Positions 50,725 to 58,949 of a stretch of DNA of 64,000 nucleotides are shown here, one piece after another. The first letter of the stretch is position 1, and every line of letters starts with the position of its first letter. The notes beneath the pieces were generated by a model that searched no databases, had not been told where the DNA came from, and saw only the letters and a program-made list of their open reading frames with translations. Source of the DNA: Salinibacterium xinjiangense. GTDB taxonomy: Bacteria > Actinomycetota > Actinomycetes > Actinomycetales > Microbacteriaceae. Location: NCBI RefSeq assembly GCF_014645015.1, contig NZ_BMLC01000001.1, positions 620,001 to 684,000 on the forward strand. The letters are read 5' to 3'. Both the position numbers and the translations under genes were made by a program.

Positions 50725-51561
50725 CTATGCGTCGGGTCCACCCGACGTGCCTCTCCCGTACGCCGCAAACTCCGCGAAAGTGTCGAGGTAGATCACTATG
50801 TCTGAGCGACGACCCCACCATCCTGAATCGTTTTCGATCAGAACCTTCTTAACGCCGTCCGTCTCGAATCCGAGCGCGAGCAGCATTCGCGCTTCACACA
50901 GCAGGTTCAAGATTTCCTCTGCAACCTGCAGCGGAATCACGTTGGTTGTAGGGAACTTCGCACTCGGCAGGCCATGGATCACGGCATTCCTCACAGCGGG
51001 CACGTCGCTCTTCCACTTGCCGCTGCCAAGCGCGTCTGAGACTAACTTTCCGGTCTGCCTGTCAAGCCTGCTGAGGCGATGGCTCAATGTAGGTCGAATC
51101 GACTCACGCACTGCCCGTTCGGCCGTTGATGCGTAGCTTCTCAACTGCTCGCGCGTCTTGAGGAGCTTCTCAACCTCTTTCGCGCTGCACTCGACCTCGC
51201 GGGTTAGCGGAGCATCGACGTTGAGAGAGCGATCGAGTGTCTCCACCAATTGTGCGAGCAACGTCAACCGAACCATGGGTGTCGAGGGGCGGTTGTGTAT
51301 GAAGTCGAGGTACTGATCAATTGCTGCGCCGTGTGCCTGGAAGGTGTCAAACACGGTTTGCAACCGGCGCTCGAAGTCGAAATCACGAAGCCGGTGCAGA
51401 TACGCGTCCCCTTGTTGCGGTGGTCTGCGCTCGGGGTTGCTCGCAATGACCTCCAGCCACGTGTCGACGAGCAGCTGCCCATCCTGATCAGACAGCCACC
51501 CCCGGTTGTGGATGCTGAGCGAGTCGATGCCTGAAGTCTGGCGAGAGCCAGAGGAGATCAA
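50725..51561 (-). CDS. ApeA-like HEPN domain protein, C-terminal part of a split gene
   Basis: 278 residues if started at the TTG at 51561; no separate ribosome site is evident. It is predicted all-helical. The HEPN ribonuclease motif RNAVIH (residues 191-196, in VPAVRNAVIHGLPS) matches R-x4-H, with the conserved Asn after Arg. HEPN domains of ApeA act as RNases in anti-phage defence. It is in the same frame as the ORF at 51580-52218, separated by one TAG and six codons, so both are probably one gene of about 497 codons. The region before the HEPN core (GIDSLSIHNRGWLS) continues the ApeA linker. Confidence 0.7.
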   Translation of the reverse strand: MISSGSRQTSGIDSLSIHNRGWLSDQDGQLLVDTWLEVIASNPERRPPQQGDAYLHRLRDFDFERRLQTVFDTFQAHGAAIDQYLDFIHNRPSTPMVRLTLLAQLVETLDRSLNVDAPLTREVECSAKEVEKLLKTREQLRSYASTAERAVRESIRPTLSHRLSRLDRQTGKLVSDALGSGKWKSDVPAVRNAVIHGLPSAKFPTTNVIPLQVAEEILNLLCEARMLLALGFETDGVKKVLIENDSGWWGRRSDIVIYLDTFAEFAAYGRGTSGGPDA

Positions 51562-51579
51562 GAAAGCCAGCGGACGTGG

Positions 51580-52218
51580 CTAGTCCCGCATGAAGTCTTT
51601 CAGTGGGATCTCGCTATCAAACGTCAGGCGGAATACGCGCGACTGCCGCATCGTGACCTCGCGGTTACCGATGGGAAAGTACGCCCGAGGCGATTGGTCC
51701 TTCAGCGAGATTGTCGCACCGTTGACGATAGCGGTCACCGTTGGTCTAGCCATCTGAACGATGGTGACGTCCGGATCTTCTTCGGTCGTGTTTTTCACTT
51801 TCCAACTGGAACATTGTGCCCATTCATCCTGATCCCAGAACCGAACAGTCGCGTCAGTGACGCCCAGCTCATGCTCCCGCAGCAACACCGAGCCGCGGAT
51901 AAGGAACCGCGGCAGGAGCACCTTCTCTGACAGCTTCGAGCCGCCCAGATTCTGCGTGGACCGTATAACCCGGCTGTCGATGGCGGTAAAGAAGCCCTCG
52001 GCCGTCTGGAGGTGGAGTAGCGGGTAGTTTTCGATCTCGTTGACCCCAGTGAAGAAGGCCTCGAGGTCAATGGAATCGCTCGGAAACACTCCAGACAGCG
52101 TGATCGTATTGGCTGGTCGCTGGTCCGAGAAGGAGAGAGTGCCGGTCACGGACTCGCCTGACGCATCGTTGCGAGAGATATTCGCTGCGATAGTGCGGTT
52201 GCCACTCGGCTCAGCCAT
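51580..52218 (-). CDS. ApeA N-terminal-domain protein, first part of a split gene
   Basis: 212 residues ending LKDFMRD-TAG. It is beta-rich, with ESVTGTLSFSDQRPANTITL at residues 22-41, a LPRFLIRGSVLL segment (102-113) and VRFWDQDEWAQ (125-135), the pattern of the ApeA N-terminal domain (nLdeW-like motif after a G-rich strand). In ApeA it precedes the HEPN RNase and may sense phage. Reading continues in frame after the TAG (51580-51582) into the HEPN part. Outcomes to consider are nonsense mutation, readthrough or a two-protein system by reinitiation. Confidence 0.72.
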   Translation of the reverse strand: MAEPSGNRTIAANISRNDASGESVTGTLSFSDQRPANTITLSGVFPSDSIDLEAFFTGVNEIENYPLLHLQTAEGFFTAIDSRVIRSTQNLGGSKLSEKVLLPRFLIRGSVLLREHELGVTDATVRFWDQDEWAQCSSWKVKNTTEEDPDVTIVQMARPTVTAIVNGATISLKDQSPRAYFPIGNREVTMRQSRVFRLTFDSEIPLKDFMRD

Positions 52219-52282
52219 GTTACGAACCTACTTCTGTCAACCAATGGAGACGTAGTCAGATCCGTAGTCGAAGTGGAAAGCA

Positions 52283-52312
52283 CAAAGGCCCGATCTTCCG
52301 ATCGGGCCTTTG
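52283..52312 (-). terminator. Terminator of tRNA-fMet (right end of island)
   Basis: A perfect 13-bp stem (CAAAGGCCCGATC, 52283-52295, with its complement 52300-52312) and a 4-nt loop. It lies just past the 3' end of tRNA-fMet and works in either direction. Confidence 0.8.
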
Positions 52313-52320
52313 TTTGCTTT

Positions 52321-52360
52321 TCGTTGCGGGGACAGGATTTGAACCTGCGACCTCTGGGTT
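52321..52360. repeat. 40-bp direct repeat, island right end (within tRNA-fMet)
   Basis: Exact partner of 48079-48118; it covers the tRNA 3' half. Confidence 0.92.
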
Positions 52361-52397
52361 ATGAGCCCAGCGAGCTACCGAACTGCTCCACCCCGCG
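52324..52397 (-). tRNA. tRNA-fMet (initiator, anticodon CAU)
   Basis: 74 nt. The acceptor stem CGCGGGG pairs with CCCCGC, leaving the C1-A72 mismatch diagnostic of initiators. The anticodon stem CTGGG/CCCAG encloses CTCATAA with anticodon CAU and has the three G-C pairs required for initiation. The T arm is GCAGGTTCAAATCCTGT. The discriminator is A; CCA is not encoded. Confidence 0.95.
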
Positions 52398-52453
52398 GCG
52401 TACTACAAGCGTAACACAGCGCGGGGTGGAAGCCTGACGGCGGTCGGAACCGG

Positions 52454-55339
52454 CTAGCTCGTCGCGGCGATCGCCTGGTTGATGGCTGTCACCATTCGCG
52501 CGTCAGCCTCACCCGCAGCGACCAGGTCGCCGGAAGCGTACGCTGCCTGGCGGTCAGACAGTGCAGCCTGGTAAGCAGCCAGGGCTTGGCTCAGTGCGGC
52601 ATTGTCTGTCGGAGTCGTCGGCGTGGTGGGAGTCGTCGGCACCGTCGGATCGACGGGTATGGTCGGATCCGTCGGAACCACCTGGCCATCGCCGGCGCTC
52701 GCTCCCGAGTCACCTCCAAAGAGGGTGTCCAGCGCCTGGTTGAGGGTGTCTTCGAAGGCGATCTGATCACCGAACGAGACGAGCACCTTGCGCAGCAGCG
52801 GATACTGCGTTCCGCTGGTGGCCTGCACATACACAGGCTGCACGTACAGCAACCCGCCGCCGACGGGCAGCGTCAGGAGGTTACCCAGCCTGACTTCGGT
52901 CTCACCACGCTGCAGCAGCGCGAGCTGGTTGGCCACCTCGGTGTCTGTGCGGAAATTATTCTGCACCTGGCCGGGGCCGGGCTGCGTCGTCTGCTTGGGC
53001 AGGGTGAGCAGCGTCAGCTTGCCGTAGTCCGGCCCCGCGTCAGAGTTCACCGCGAGGTATCCGGTCAGCACGTTACGCGTGGAGTCTGCACTCGCCCTCG
53101 GGATGAACGTCGAGTACAGCGAGAATGCCGGAGCATCCGTGCCTGGCACCTGCATCGTGAGGTAGTACGGCGGCTGCAGGGTCTGCGCCGCGGCCGCACT
53201 CACCGGGTCATCCGGGGTGATCCACTGGTCATCGCTCGAGAAGAACGACCCTGGGTCGGTCACGTGATACGACCCGAGAATCGCGCGCTGCACCTTGAAT
53301 AGGTCAGCCGGGTAGCGTACGTGCTCCAGAAGCTGGTCGCTCATGTCACTCATCGGCTTGATCGTCGTCGGGAAGATCTTCTCCCAGGTTTTGAGCACGG
53401 GGTCTTTGTCATCCCACGAGTAGAGGGTGACGGTTCCGTCGTAGGCGTCGACGGTGGCCTTGACCGAGTTGCGGATGTAGTTCACGTCATTGACGGAAAA
53501 CGCAGGTCGCGGCTGGTACGTGTCTGCGATCATGTCGCTGAGGTTCTCGACACGCGAATACGGGTAGTTCGTTCCCGTGGTGTAGCCATCGACGATCCAG
53601 ACGATCTTTCCATCGACTACCGCCGGGTAAGAATCATTGTCGAGGGTCAGGTACGGCGCGACCTTCTGCACCCGATCGCGCGGGTTGCGATCGTAGAGCA
53701 CCTGCGAATCGTTGGTCACGGCATCCGACAGGAAGATCTGCTCAGACTGGAACTTGATCGCGTAAATGAGCTTCTTGAACACATTGTCGAGCTTCGGCCC
53801 ACCATCACCGGCGAAAGTGGTTGTCGCGTTCTGGTCGCTTTCCGCGCCACCCGACGGATAGTCGAGCTCGATGGCCTTGCTGCCCTCCGGCCCGCCCACG
53901 ATCGAGTATGCGGGCGACTGCTCGCCGAAGTACACACGGGGCTCGAAGTCGCCGAGTGCCCCGACGCTGGGGATTCCCGACTCGAGGAACACCGGCTCGC
54001 CGTCAGACGAACGCTGGTTGCCGTACGCCGCCACAAGGCCGTATCCATGGGTGTAGACGAAGGTGTTGCTGTAGTCGGTCTGCGAGTCACCCAGACCGGC
54101 CTGGTTGAGCTCGCGAACCGCGATCACCGTGTCCTGGGTCTTGCCGTCGATGTCGTAACGGTCGACATCCAGGTGCGGAGCGAAATCGTAGTACTGCTTG
54201 AACTGTTCGAGCTGCTTGAATGCGTTCGGGGCAATCGCGGGGTCCAGGATGCGGATGTTGGCCGTCGTCTCGGCATCCGCGCGTAGCGCGCCCGGTTCGG
54301 CGCTGGAGGTTGCGCTGTAGGGAACCTCTTCGACACCGGCGACGCCGTACGCATCGCGCGTCGCGTCAATGTTTCGTTGGATGTAGGGAGCTTCGTAGGT
54401 CTGCGCGCTCGGCTGGACCTGGAAACGCTGCACGACCCACGGGTAAAGGCTGCCGACGACCAGCCCGCTGACCAGCAGCAGTGCCGTGCCGATGACGGGG
54501 AGGCGCCAGCGGCCGATGATGGCCGTCACGATGAAGAGGATGGCGACGACCGCGGCGATGCCGGCGAGGATGGCGCGGCCCGGGATGGTCGCATTGGCCT
54601 CCGTGTAGCCAGCTCCGGTCGCCAGGAAACCCTGACCTTTCGTGAAGAGGGTCGTGTACTGGTCGAGCCAGATGCTTGCTGCCTGCAGCGCGATGAACAC
54701 TGCTGCGGTGATGGAGATCTGGATGCGCGCGGAGCGGGAGATCCGCACCTCACGTCCATTGAACCTGAGTGCCCCATAGAGGTAGCTCGTGGCGAGCGCG
54801 CCGATAGCGGAAATCAGCACGACGGCTGACGCGAACCCGAGCGCACCGTGGAACAGCGGAAGGTCGTAGAAGTAGAACGACACGTCGAGGCCGAACTGCG
54901 GGTCGGTCTGGCCGAACGGGGTCTTGTTCAGCCACTGGAGCACGATCGGCCAATTGGTGGCCGTCGAGACACCTCCGAAGACACCGAGCAGCACGGGGAT
55001 GCCGACCATCGCCAGGCGACGAAGCGGCTCGATCACCTGCTGGTAGCGGTCGAGCTGCGAGTTGAGCTTCGCGTACACGGGCCTTGCGCGGAACGCCACC
55101 AGGATGCTCACGTATACGGGGATCGCCATGCCGAAGAATCCGACGAGGAACATCGCCACCCCAGCGAACCACTGCGTGGTCAGGACGTTCAGGAAGCCGA
55201 GCTGGTCGTACCAGAGCACTTCGGTGTACAGGTTGGAGACCACGAAGAACGCGATTACCACTACCGCAATGATCACCGCCGTGATGGTGAGGGTGACCCT
55301 CGTTCGGTTTGCTGCGGCCGGTGCGGATTGTGTCGACAC
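52454..55339 (-). CDS. UPF0182 family membrane protein
   Basis: 961 residues, the usual length for this actinobacterial family (Rv3193c-like). The N-terminal third holds about seven membrane helices, e.g. VTLTITAVIIAVVVIAFFVV and FAGVAMFLVGFFGMAIPVY. Family-typical motifs are EVLWYDQLGFLNVL, VSFYFYDLPLF, YTHGYGLVAAYGNQRSSDG and YPYSRVENLSDMIADTYQPR. The large remainder is extracytoplasmic, ending in a Pro/Thr-rich low-complexity linker (VPTTPTTPTTPTDN) and a helical Ala-rich tail. The start is GTG 55339 with AGGAG upstream. Function is unknown. It lies in the conserved block with YlbL and UvrD2. Confidence 0.93.
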   Translation of the reverse strand: MSTQSAPAAANRTRVTLTITAVIIAVVVIAFFVVSNLYTEVLWYDQLGFLNVLTTQWFAGVAMFLVGFFGMAIPVYVSILVAFRARPVYAKLNSQLDRYQQVIEPLRRLAMVGIPVLLGVFGGVSTATNWPIVLQWLNKTPFGQTDPQFGLDVSFYFYDLPLFHGALGFASAVVLISAIGALATSYLYGALRFNGREVRISRSARIQISITAAVFIALQAASIWLDQYTTLFTKGQGFLATGAGYTEANATIPGRAILAGIAAVVAILFIVTAIIGRWRLPVIGTALLLVSGLVVGSLYPWVVQRFQVQPSAQTYEAPYIQRNIDATRDAYGVAGVEEVPYSATSSAEPGALRADAETTANIRILDPAIAPNAFKQLEQFKQYYDFAPHLDVDRYDIDGKTQDTVIAVRELNQAGLGDSQTDYSNTFVYTHGYGLVAAYGNQRSSDGEPVFLESGIPSVGALGDFEPRVYFGEQSPAYSIVGGPEGSKAIELDYPSGGAESDQNATTTFAGDGGPKLDNVFKKLIYAIKFQSEQIFLSDAVTNDSQVLYDRNPRDRVQKVAPYLTLDNDSYPAVVDGKIVWIVDGYTTGTNYPYSRVENLSDMIADTYQPRPAFSVNDVNYIRNSVKATVDAYDGTVTLYSWDDKDPVLKTWEKIFPTTIKPMSDMSDQLLEHVRYPADLFKVQRAILGSYHVTDPGSFFSSDDQWITPDDPVSAAAAQTLQPPYYLTMQVPGTDAPAFSLYSTFIPRASADSTRNVLTGYLAVNSDAGPDYGKLTLLTLPKQTTQPGPGQVQNNFRTDTEVANQLALLQRGETEVRLGNLLTLPVGGGLLYVQPVYVQATSGTQYPLLRKVLVSFGDQIAFEDTLNQALDTLFGGDSGASAGDGQVVPTDPTIPVDPTVPTTPTTPTTPTDNAALSQALAAYQAALSDRQAAYASGDLVAAGEADARMVTAINQAIAATS

Positions 55340-55420
55340 TGTGTTGTTGCTCCTGCTGTTGGGGATCGTGGTTCTATCGTAAAGGGCAAGCTGGGAAAAC
55401 CCCCCGGCGCGTGCGTGAGG

Positions 55421-56530
55421 CTACGACACCGGGCATGCAGGCAGCGAGCTCGTCGAAGCGCCGGATTCGATCGCCATGAGCGCGTCCAGCGCCTCCTTCA
55501 GGGTGGCAACCGAAAGCACCGTCAGCCCGGCCGGGATGTGGCCCGTGACCTCGTTGCAATTCGAGGCAGGGGCGAGAAACCACGTGGCACCGGCCTTCTT
55601 GGCGCCGTACAACTTCTGCTGGATGCCACCGATCGGACCTACCTCGCCGGATCCGCTGATCGTGCCGGTGCCCGCGATGTTCTCGCCACCGTTCAACTCA
55701 CCCGCCGTGAGCTTGTCGATGATGCCGAGTGCAAACATCATGCCTGCGCTCGGGCCGCCGACGTTCTCGAGCTGGATCTTCACGTCGATCGGGAAGTCGT
55801 AGTCACCGCCGGCGATGATGCCGATGATCGGCACCGAGTCTGCTCCCGCCGCCAGCGTCGGGGTGATCGACACCGTCTTCGGCTCACCATCACGCGTGAT
55901 GTCGACAATTGCGGCCTTGTCGACACCGTTCGCAGCGATCTGGGCGCGCAGACCTGTGACGTCCGCGAAGCTGACTCCATTGACGCTGAGCAGCACGTCT
56001 CCCGCAGCCAGCACCCCATCCGATGGTGAGCCCGCGGATGACTCGACCACCGTGACCGTGCCCGGGAATGTGTAGCCCAGCTCCGTCAGCGCAGCCGCGA
56101 CGGCCTCCTTCTGCGAGTTGGCCATGTCGACCCTGCCCTGCGTGTTGGAGTCCTCCAGCGAGACACCGGCCGGGTAGACCAGATCGACCGGAACGACGGC
56201 CTTGCTCGGGTCGAAGTAGGCCGACGCGATCTCGAGCCAGTTAGGGAGCTCCTGCCGGTTCCCCCGGATGCTCACGGTCAGCATGTCGAGTGCGCCACCG
56301 GTCGGGTAGGTCGTCTCATCCGGAATCTGGATCATCGGCACCTGCTTGCCGTCGATCGTGACATCGCCGAGGGTATTGTAGACCGGCCCCGGCTGCTCGA
56401 TGACGAAGGGAGCGGGGATGAGCGCCACGGTGACGACTCCGACGAGCCCGATGCCGAGAATCGCCCAGCCGACCCGCCGGCGCCAGGGGCGCGGCTGGGA
56501 ATCGGGTGAAATGTCGGTGAAGATGGCCAC
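55421..56530 (-). CDS. YlbL family PDZ/Lon-type protease
   Basis: 369 residues. One N-terminal membrane helix (WAILGIGLVGVVTVALIPAP) is followed by FVIEQPGPVYNTLGD, a PDZ domain (SPSDGVLAAGDVLLSVNGVS) and a Lon-type S16 protease domain with the catalytic Ser in VGGPSAGMMFALGIID and the catalytic Lys in QQKLYGAKKAGATWFLAP. YlbL proteins act outside the membrane and have been linked to division control in Bacillus. Cysteines near the C-terminus (SNCNEV, PACPVS) may form a disulfide. It is next to UPF0182 on the same strand and divergent from the metalloprotease gene. Confidence 0.92.
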   Translation of the reverse strand: MAIFTDISPDSQPRPWRRRVGWAILGIGLVGVVTVALIPAPFVIEQPGPVYNTLGDVTIDGKQVPMIQIPDETTYPTGGALDMLTVSIRGNRQELPNWLEIASAYFDPSKAVVPVDLVYPAGVSLEDSNTQGRVDMANSQKEAVAAALTELGYTFPGTVTVVESSAGSPSDGVLAAGDVLLSVNGVSFADVTGLRAQIAANGVDKAAIVDITRDGEPKTVSITPTLAAGADSVPIIGIIAGGDYDFPIDVKIQLENVGGPSAGMMFALGIIDKLTAGELNGGENIAGTGTISGSGEVGPIGGIQQKLYGAKKAGATWFLAPASNCNEVTGHIPAGLTVLSVATLKEALDALMAIESGASTSSLPACPVS

Positions 56531-56634
56531 CGGTAGTCCTTACGCGCGAGAGTTGAGATCGGCTGTTCGCCACGGGCGCACGATCGAAGAGCCCAGCCTA
56601 GGTCAAATCCCAGCCGGTACGAGTGCCCAGCGGC

Positions 56635-56640
56635 TAGCGT
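56635..56640 (+). promoter_or_regulatory. Candidate -10 of the DUF2342 gene
   Basis: TAGCGT, 7 nt before the ATG at 56648. Confidence 0.45.
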
Positions 56641-56647
56641 AGTTTGC

Positions 56648-58003
56648 ATGGCTGAAGATTCCCGGAACGACGGTGACGCAGGAAATCCTGAAGACGAATT
56701 TCGCGACATGCTCAAAGACTTCCTGGCCGGCAACACCAACATCGACCCGGCCAAGCTGGCGGGCGCCGCGGGGCTGCCCGACGATCCGGCGATGATCGCT
56801 CAATTGATCAGCCAGCTCCAGGCCGCAATGCAGGGCAGCAATGACGGCATCAACTGGGACCTGGCACTCGACCAAGCGAAGGGCATCGCCGAGCGTGGCA
56901 CTGTCGTGTCGCTGCCCGCCGAACGATCTGCCCTCGAGCAGGCACTGCACGTGGCATCGCTCTGGCTCGACGAAGCCACCACCATCTCCGAACTGTCCGG
57001 AACTCCGAAGTTGATGAGCCGCCAGGAGTGGGTGACAGCGACGATGCCGATCTGGACCCAGTTGGCGGAGCCCGTCGCGAACTCCATCGCCGACTCCCTC
57101 ACCGATGTTCTCAAGCAGAGCGCACCGGAAGGCGGCGAACTCGACGACATGCTCCAGGGCGCGAGCAGGATGATGCGCAACGTCGGAGGTACCCTTTTCG
57201 CGATGCAATTCGGCCAGGTCGTCGGCCAGCTCTCGAGCGAGGTCGTCTCCGGTGGCGACATCGGCATCCCCCTGCTCGACGGTGACCAGGTCGCCATCCT
57301 CCCCCAGAACGTGTCTGGATTTGGCGCGGGCCTCGACATCCCCATCGACCAGGTGCAGCTCTATCTCGCCGTGCGCGAACTCGCCCACTCACGACTGTTC
57401 CGTCACGCCAGGTGGCTCAGGCTGCAGTTGCTGACCTCGATCACCGAATTCGCGCGGGGCATCAGCATCGATACCGAGCGCATCCAGGGTCTCGCCTCGG
57501 ACTTCGACGCTGAGAACCCCGAACAGCTCCGCGAAGCGCTCACCTCCGGCGCGCTGATCCCGCCCAAGACCGACGACCAGCTCGCCGCTCTCGGTCGGCT
57601 CGAGACGACCCTCGCGCTCGTCGAGGGCTGGGTCGATGTGGTCACGGCCGAAGCGACGAGGCGCCTACCGTCGAGCGCGGCCATCGCCGAGACCGTGCGC
57701 CGCAGGCGTGCATCCGGTGGACCCGCCGAGTCTGCCTTCTCCACCCTCGTCGGCCTCGAATTACGGCCGCGACGCCTGCGTGAAGCGGCAGCAATGTGGC
57801 AGAAGGTGACGGATGCGGTCGGCAGTGACAAGAGGGATGAACTCTGGTCGCATCCCGACCTGGTACCCACCGCCGCCGACCTCGACGACCCGACGGCGCT
57901 CATCGCCCGCATCACGGCCGGCCAGCCCGAACCCGACGACATCGACCAGGCCATCGAAGACCTGCTGAACGACGACACGAGCGAACGGCCACGCGAAGAA
58001 TAG
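56648..58003 (+). CDS. Zinc-dependent metalloprotease family protein (DUF2342)
   Basis: 451 residues. An actinobacterial family related to Rv3195. The central motif is LAVRELAHSRLFRHARWL, where the E-x-x-H of an HExxH-like site is present and the first position is Arg as usual for this family. The N-terminus is acidic (DSRNDGDAGNPEDEFRDML), followed by helical regions and GLASDFDAENPEQLREAL. The C-terminus is acidic. No signal peptide or membrane segment is present. Peptidase activity is an assignment by family name only. It lies in the block conserved from Mycobacterium, upstream of the ThiF-like gene. Confidence 0.88.
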   Translation: MAEDSRNDGDAGNPEDEFRDMLKDFLAGNTNIDPAKLAGAAGLPDDPAMIAQLISQLQAAMQGSNDGINWDLALDQAKGIAERGTVVSLPAERSALEQALHVASLWLDEATTISELSGTPKLMSRQEWVTATMPIWTQLAEPVANSIADSLTDVLKQSAPEGGELDDMLQGASRMMRNVGGTLFAMQFGQVVGQLSSEVVSGGDIGIPLLDGDQVAILPQNVSGFGAGLDIPIDQVQLYLAVRELAHSRLFRHARWLRLQLLTSITEFARGISIDTERIQGLASDFDAENPEQLREALTSGALIPPKTDDQLAALGRLETTLALVEGWVDVVTAEATRRLPSSAAIAETVRRRRASGGPAESAFSTLVGLELRPRRLREAAAMWQKVTDAVGSDKRDELWSHPDLVPTAADLDDPTALIARITAGQPEPDDIDQAIEDLLNDDTSERPREE

Positions 58004-58052
58004 TTGTGGACGGTTCGCGCGAGGAATCCTGCGAGCCGGTCACACTGGGCGG

Positions 58053-58949
58053 ATGACGCTCAGGCTCGACCCCCGGCTCCCCCTCGTGTGGCGTTCGCCG
58101 TTCGGCATGCAGGTCGGCATCGATCCAGTTGTCGTGCGCATCGATGACGTCACCGACGCGCAGCAGCGCATGCTCGCCGCCCTCGCAGTGGGCACGAGTG
58201 CTCCCGGGCTTGCGATGATGGCCGGTGGACGCGGGCCGGAGGCTGCCGCCGCCAGGGATGAGTTGCTTGAACTCGTGGCCCCGGCCCTCGAATCGGTGCC
58301 AAGGCCGGGGCTCAGCACCGTCGCGATCTCGGGAAGCGAGACGCTCGCCAACGCCATCGCCGCACTCCTCGCCAGTCGCGGGGTCGCCGTACTCGTCGCC
58401 GCCGACGCGGCCGACCTTGCGGAGTCCCAGCCCGACGTCGCGATCATCGTCGGCCACTTCGTGCTCGCGCCAGAGTTGCACGCGCTGTGGCTGCGCCGTG
58501 ACATCCCGCACCTGGGCGTCGTGGTGGGAGACACCGCGACCATCATCGGGCCCATGATCGAACCCGGAACCGGCCCATGCCTTCTCTGCCTCGAACTGCA
58601 CCACCGGGACGCCGACCGGGCGTGGCCCGCGATAGCCTCGCAGCTGCTGGGGCGGGTGAGCGGTGTCGAGACGGCGATCCTCGTGGCGGAGACGGCGGCG
58701 GCCGCGGCACGGATGGTCATCGACCGGCTTCAGCGCCCGGCCGGCGGCGCTGCGGAGTCCGTGCGCATCGACGGCGCCACGGGTGAGCGGCGGCGGCGGC
58801 AGTGGCAGGTGCATCCGGAATGCGGCTGCCGCGGCATCCGGGAGCTGGAAGAGATCGCGAACGACCGCTCGCTCAGGCCAGTTCTGCCAGGAATCGGCTG
58901 GGCGACCGTTGCCCCGATCGTCCCTGCTGCGGGCTCGTCGCCCAACTGA
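58053..58949 (+). CDS. ThiF/cyclodehydratase-like protein, Rv3196-type
   Basis: 298 residues. The layout resembles truncated E1/ThiF-like proteins (TOMM cyclodehydratase-like). Features are a Rossmann-like part with GLSTVAISGSETLANAIAALL and GVAVLVAADAADLAESQPD and four Cys in two pairs, CLLC (in GTGPCLLCLELHHRDADRAW) and HPECGCRGI, which may bind zinc. The nucleotide-binding loop of true E1 enzymes is degenerate, so adenylation is doubtful. No precursor peptide gene is visible nearby. The 3' end overlaps the convergent uvrD2 gene by 77 bp. Confidence 0.7.
   Translation: MTLRLDPRLPLVWRSPFGMQVGIDPVVVRIDDVTDAQQRMLAALAVGTSAPGLAMMAGGRGPEAAAARDELLELVAPALESVPRPGLSTVAISGSETLANAIAALLASRGVAVLVAADAADLAESQPDVAIIVGHFVLAPELHALWLRRDIPHLGVVVGDTATIIGPMIEPGTGPCLLCLELHHRDADRAWPAIASQLLGRVSGVETAILVAETAAAAARMVIDRLQRPAGGAAESVRIDGATGERRRRQWQVHPECGCRGIRELEEIANDRSLRPVLPGIGWATVAPIVPAAGSSPN

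Larger units (their letters stand above)
48079..52360. mobile_element. 4.2-kb genomic island integrated in initiator tRNA-Met
   Basis: It is bounded by the 40-bp direct repeat at 48079-48118 and 52321-52360; the second lies inside the intact tRNA-fMet. The island therefore reconstitutes the tRNA 3' end at its right end and displaces the original one to the left. It carries two small unknown ORFs, a choice-of-anchor I secreted protein and a split ApeA-like defence gene. No integrase, transposase or recognisable excisionase is seen, so it is either decayed or moved by proteins acting in trans. Its DNA looks less GC-rich at the right end than the surroundings. Confidence 0.8.

Noticed and set aside
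48079-52397. Global reassignment of TAG as a sense codon in the island
   Set aside because: TAG also ends the choice-of-anchor I gene and the HEPN ORF, and no suppressor tRNA is seen in the window.
58053-58949. A TOMM/bacteriocin gene cluster around the ThiF-like protein
   Set aside because: No precursor peptide, dehydrogenase or YcaO gene is nearby; the gene is part of a conserved housekeeping block in actinobacteria.
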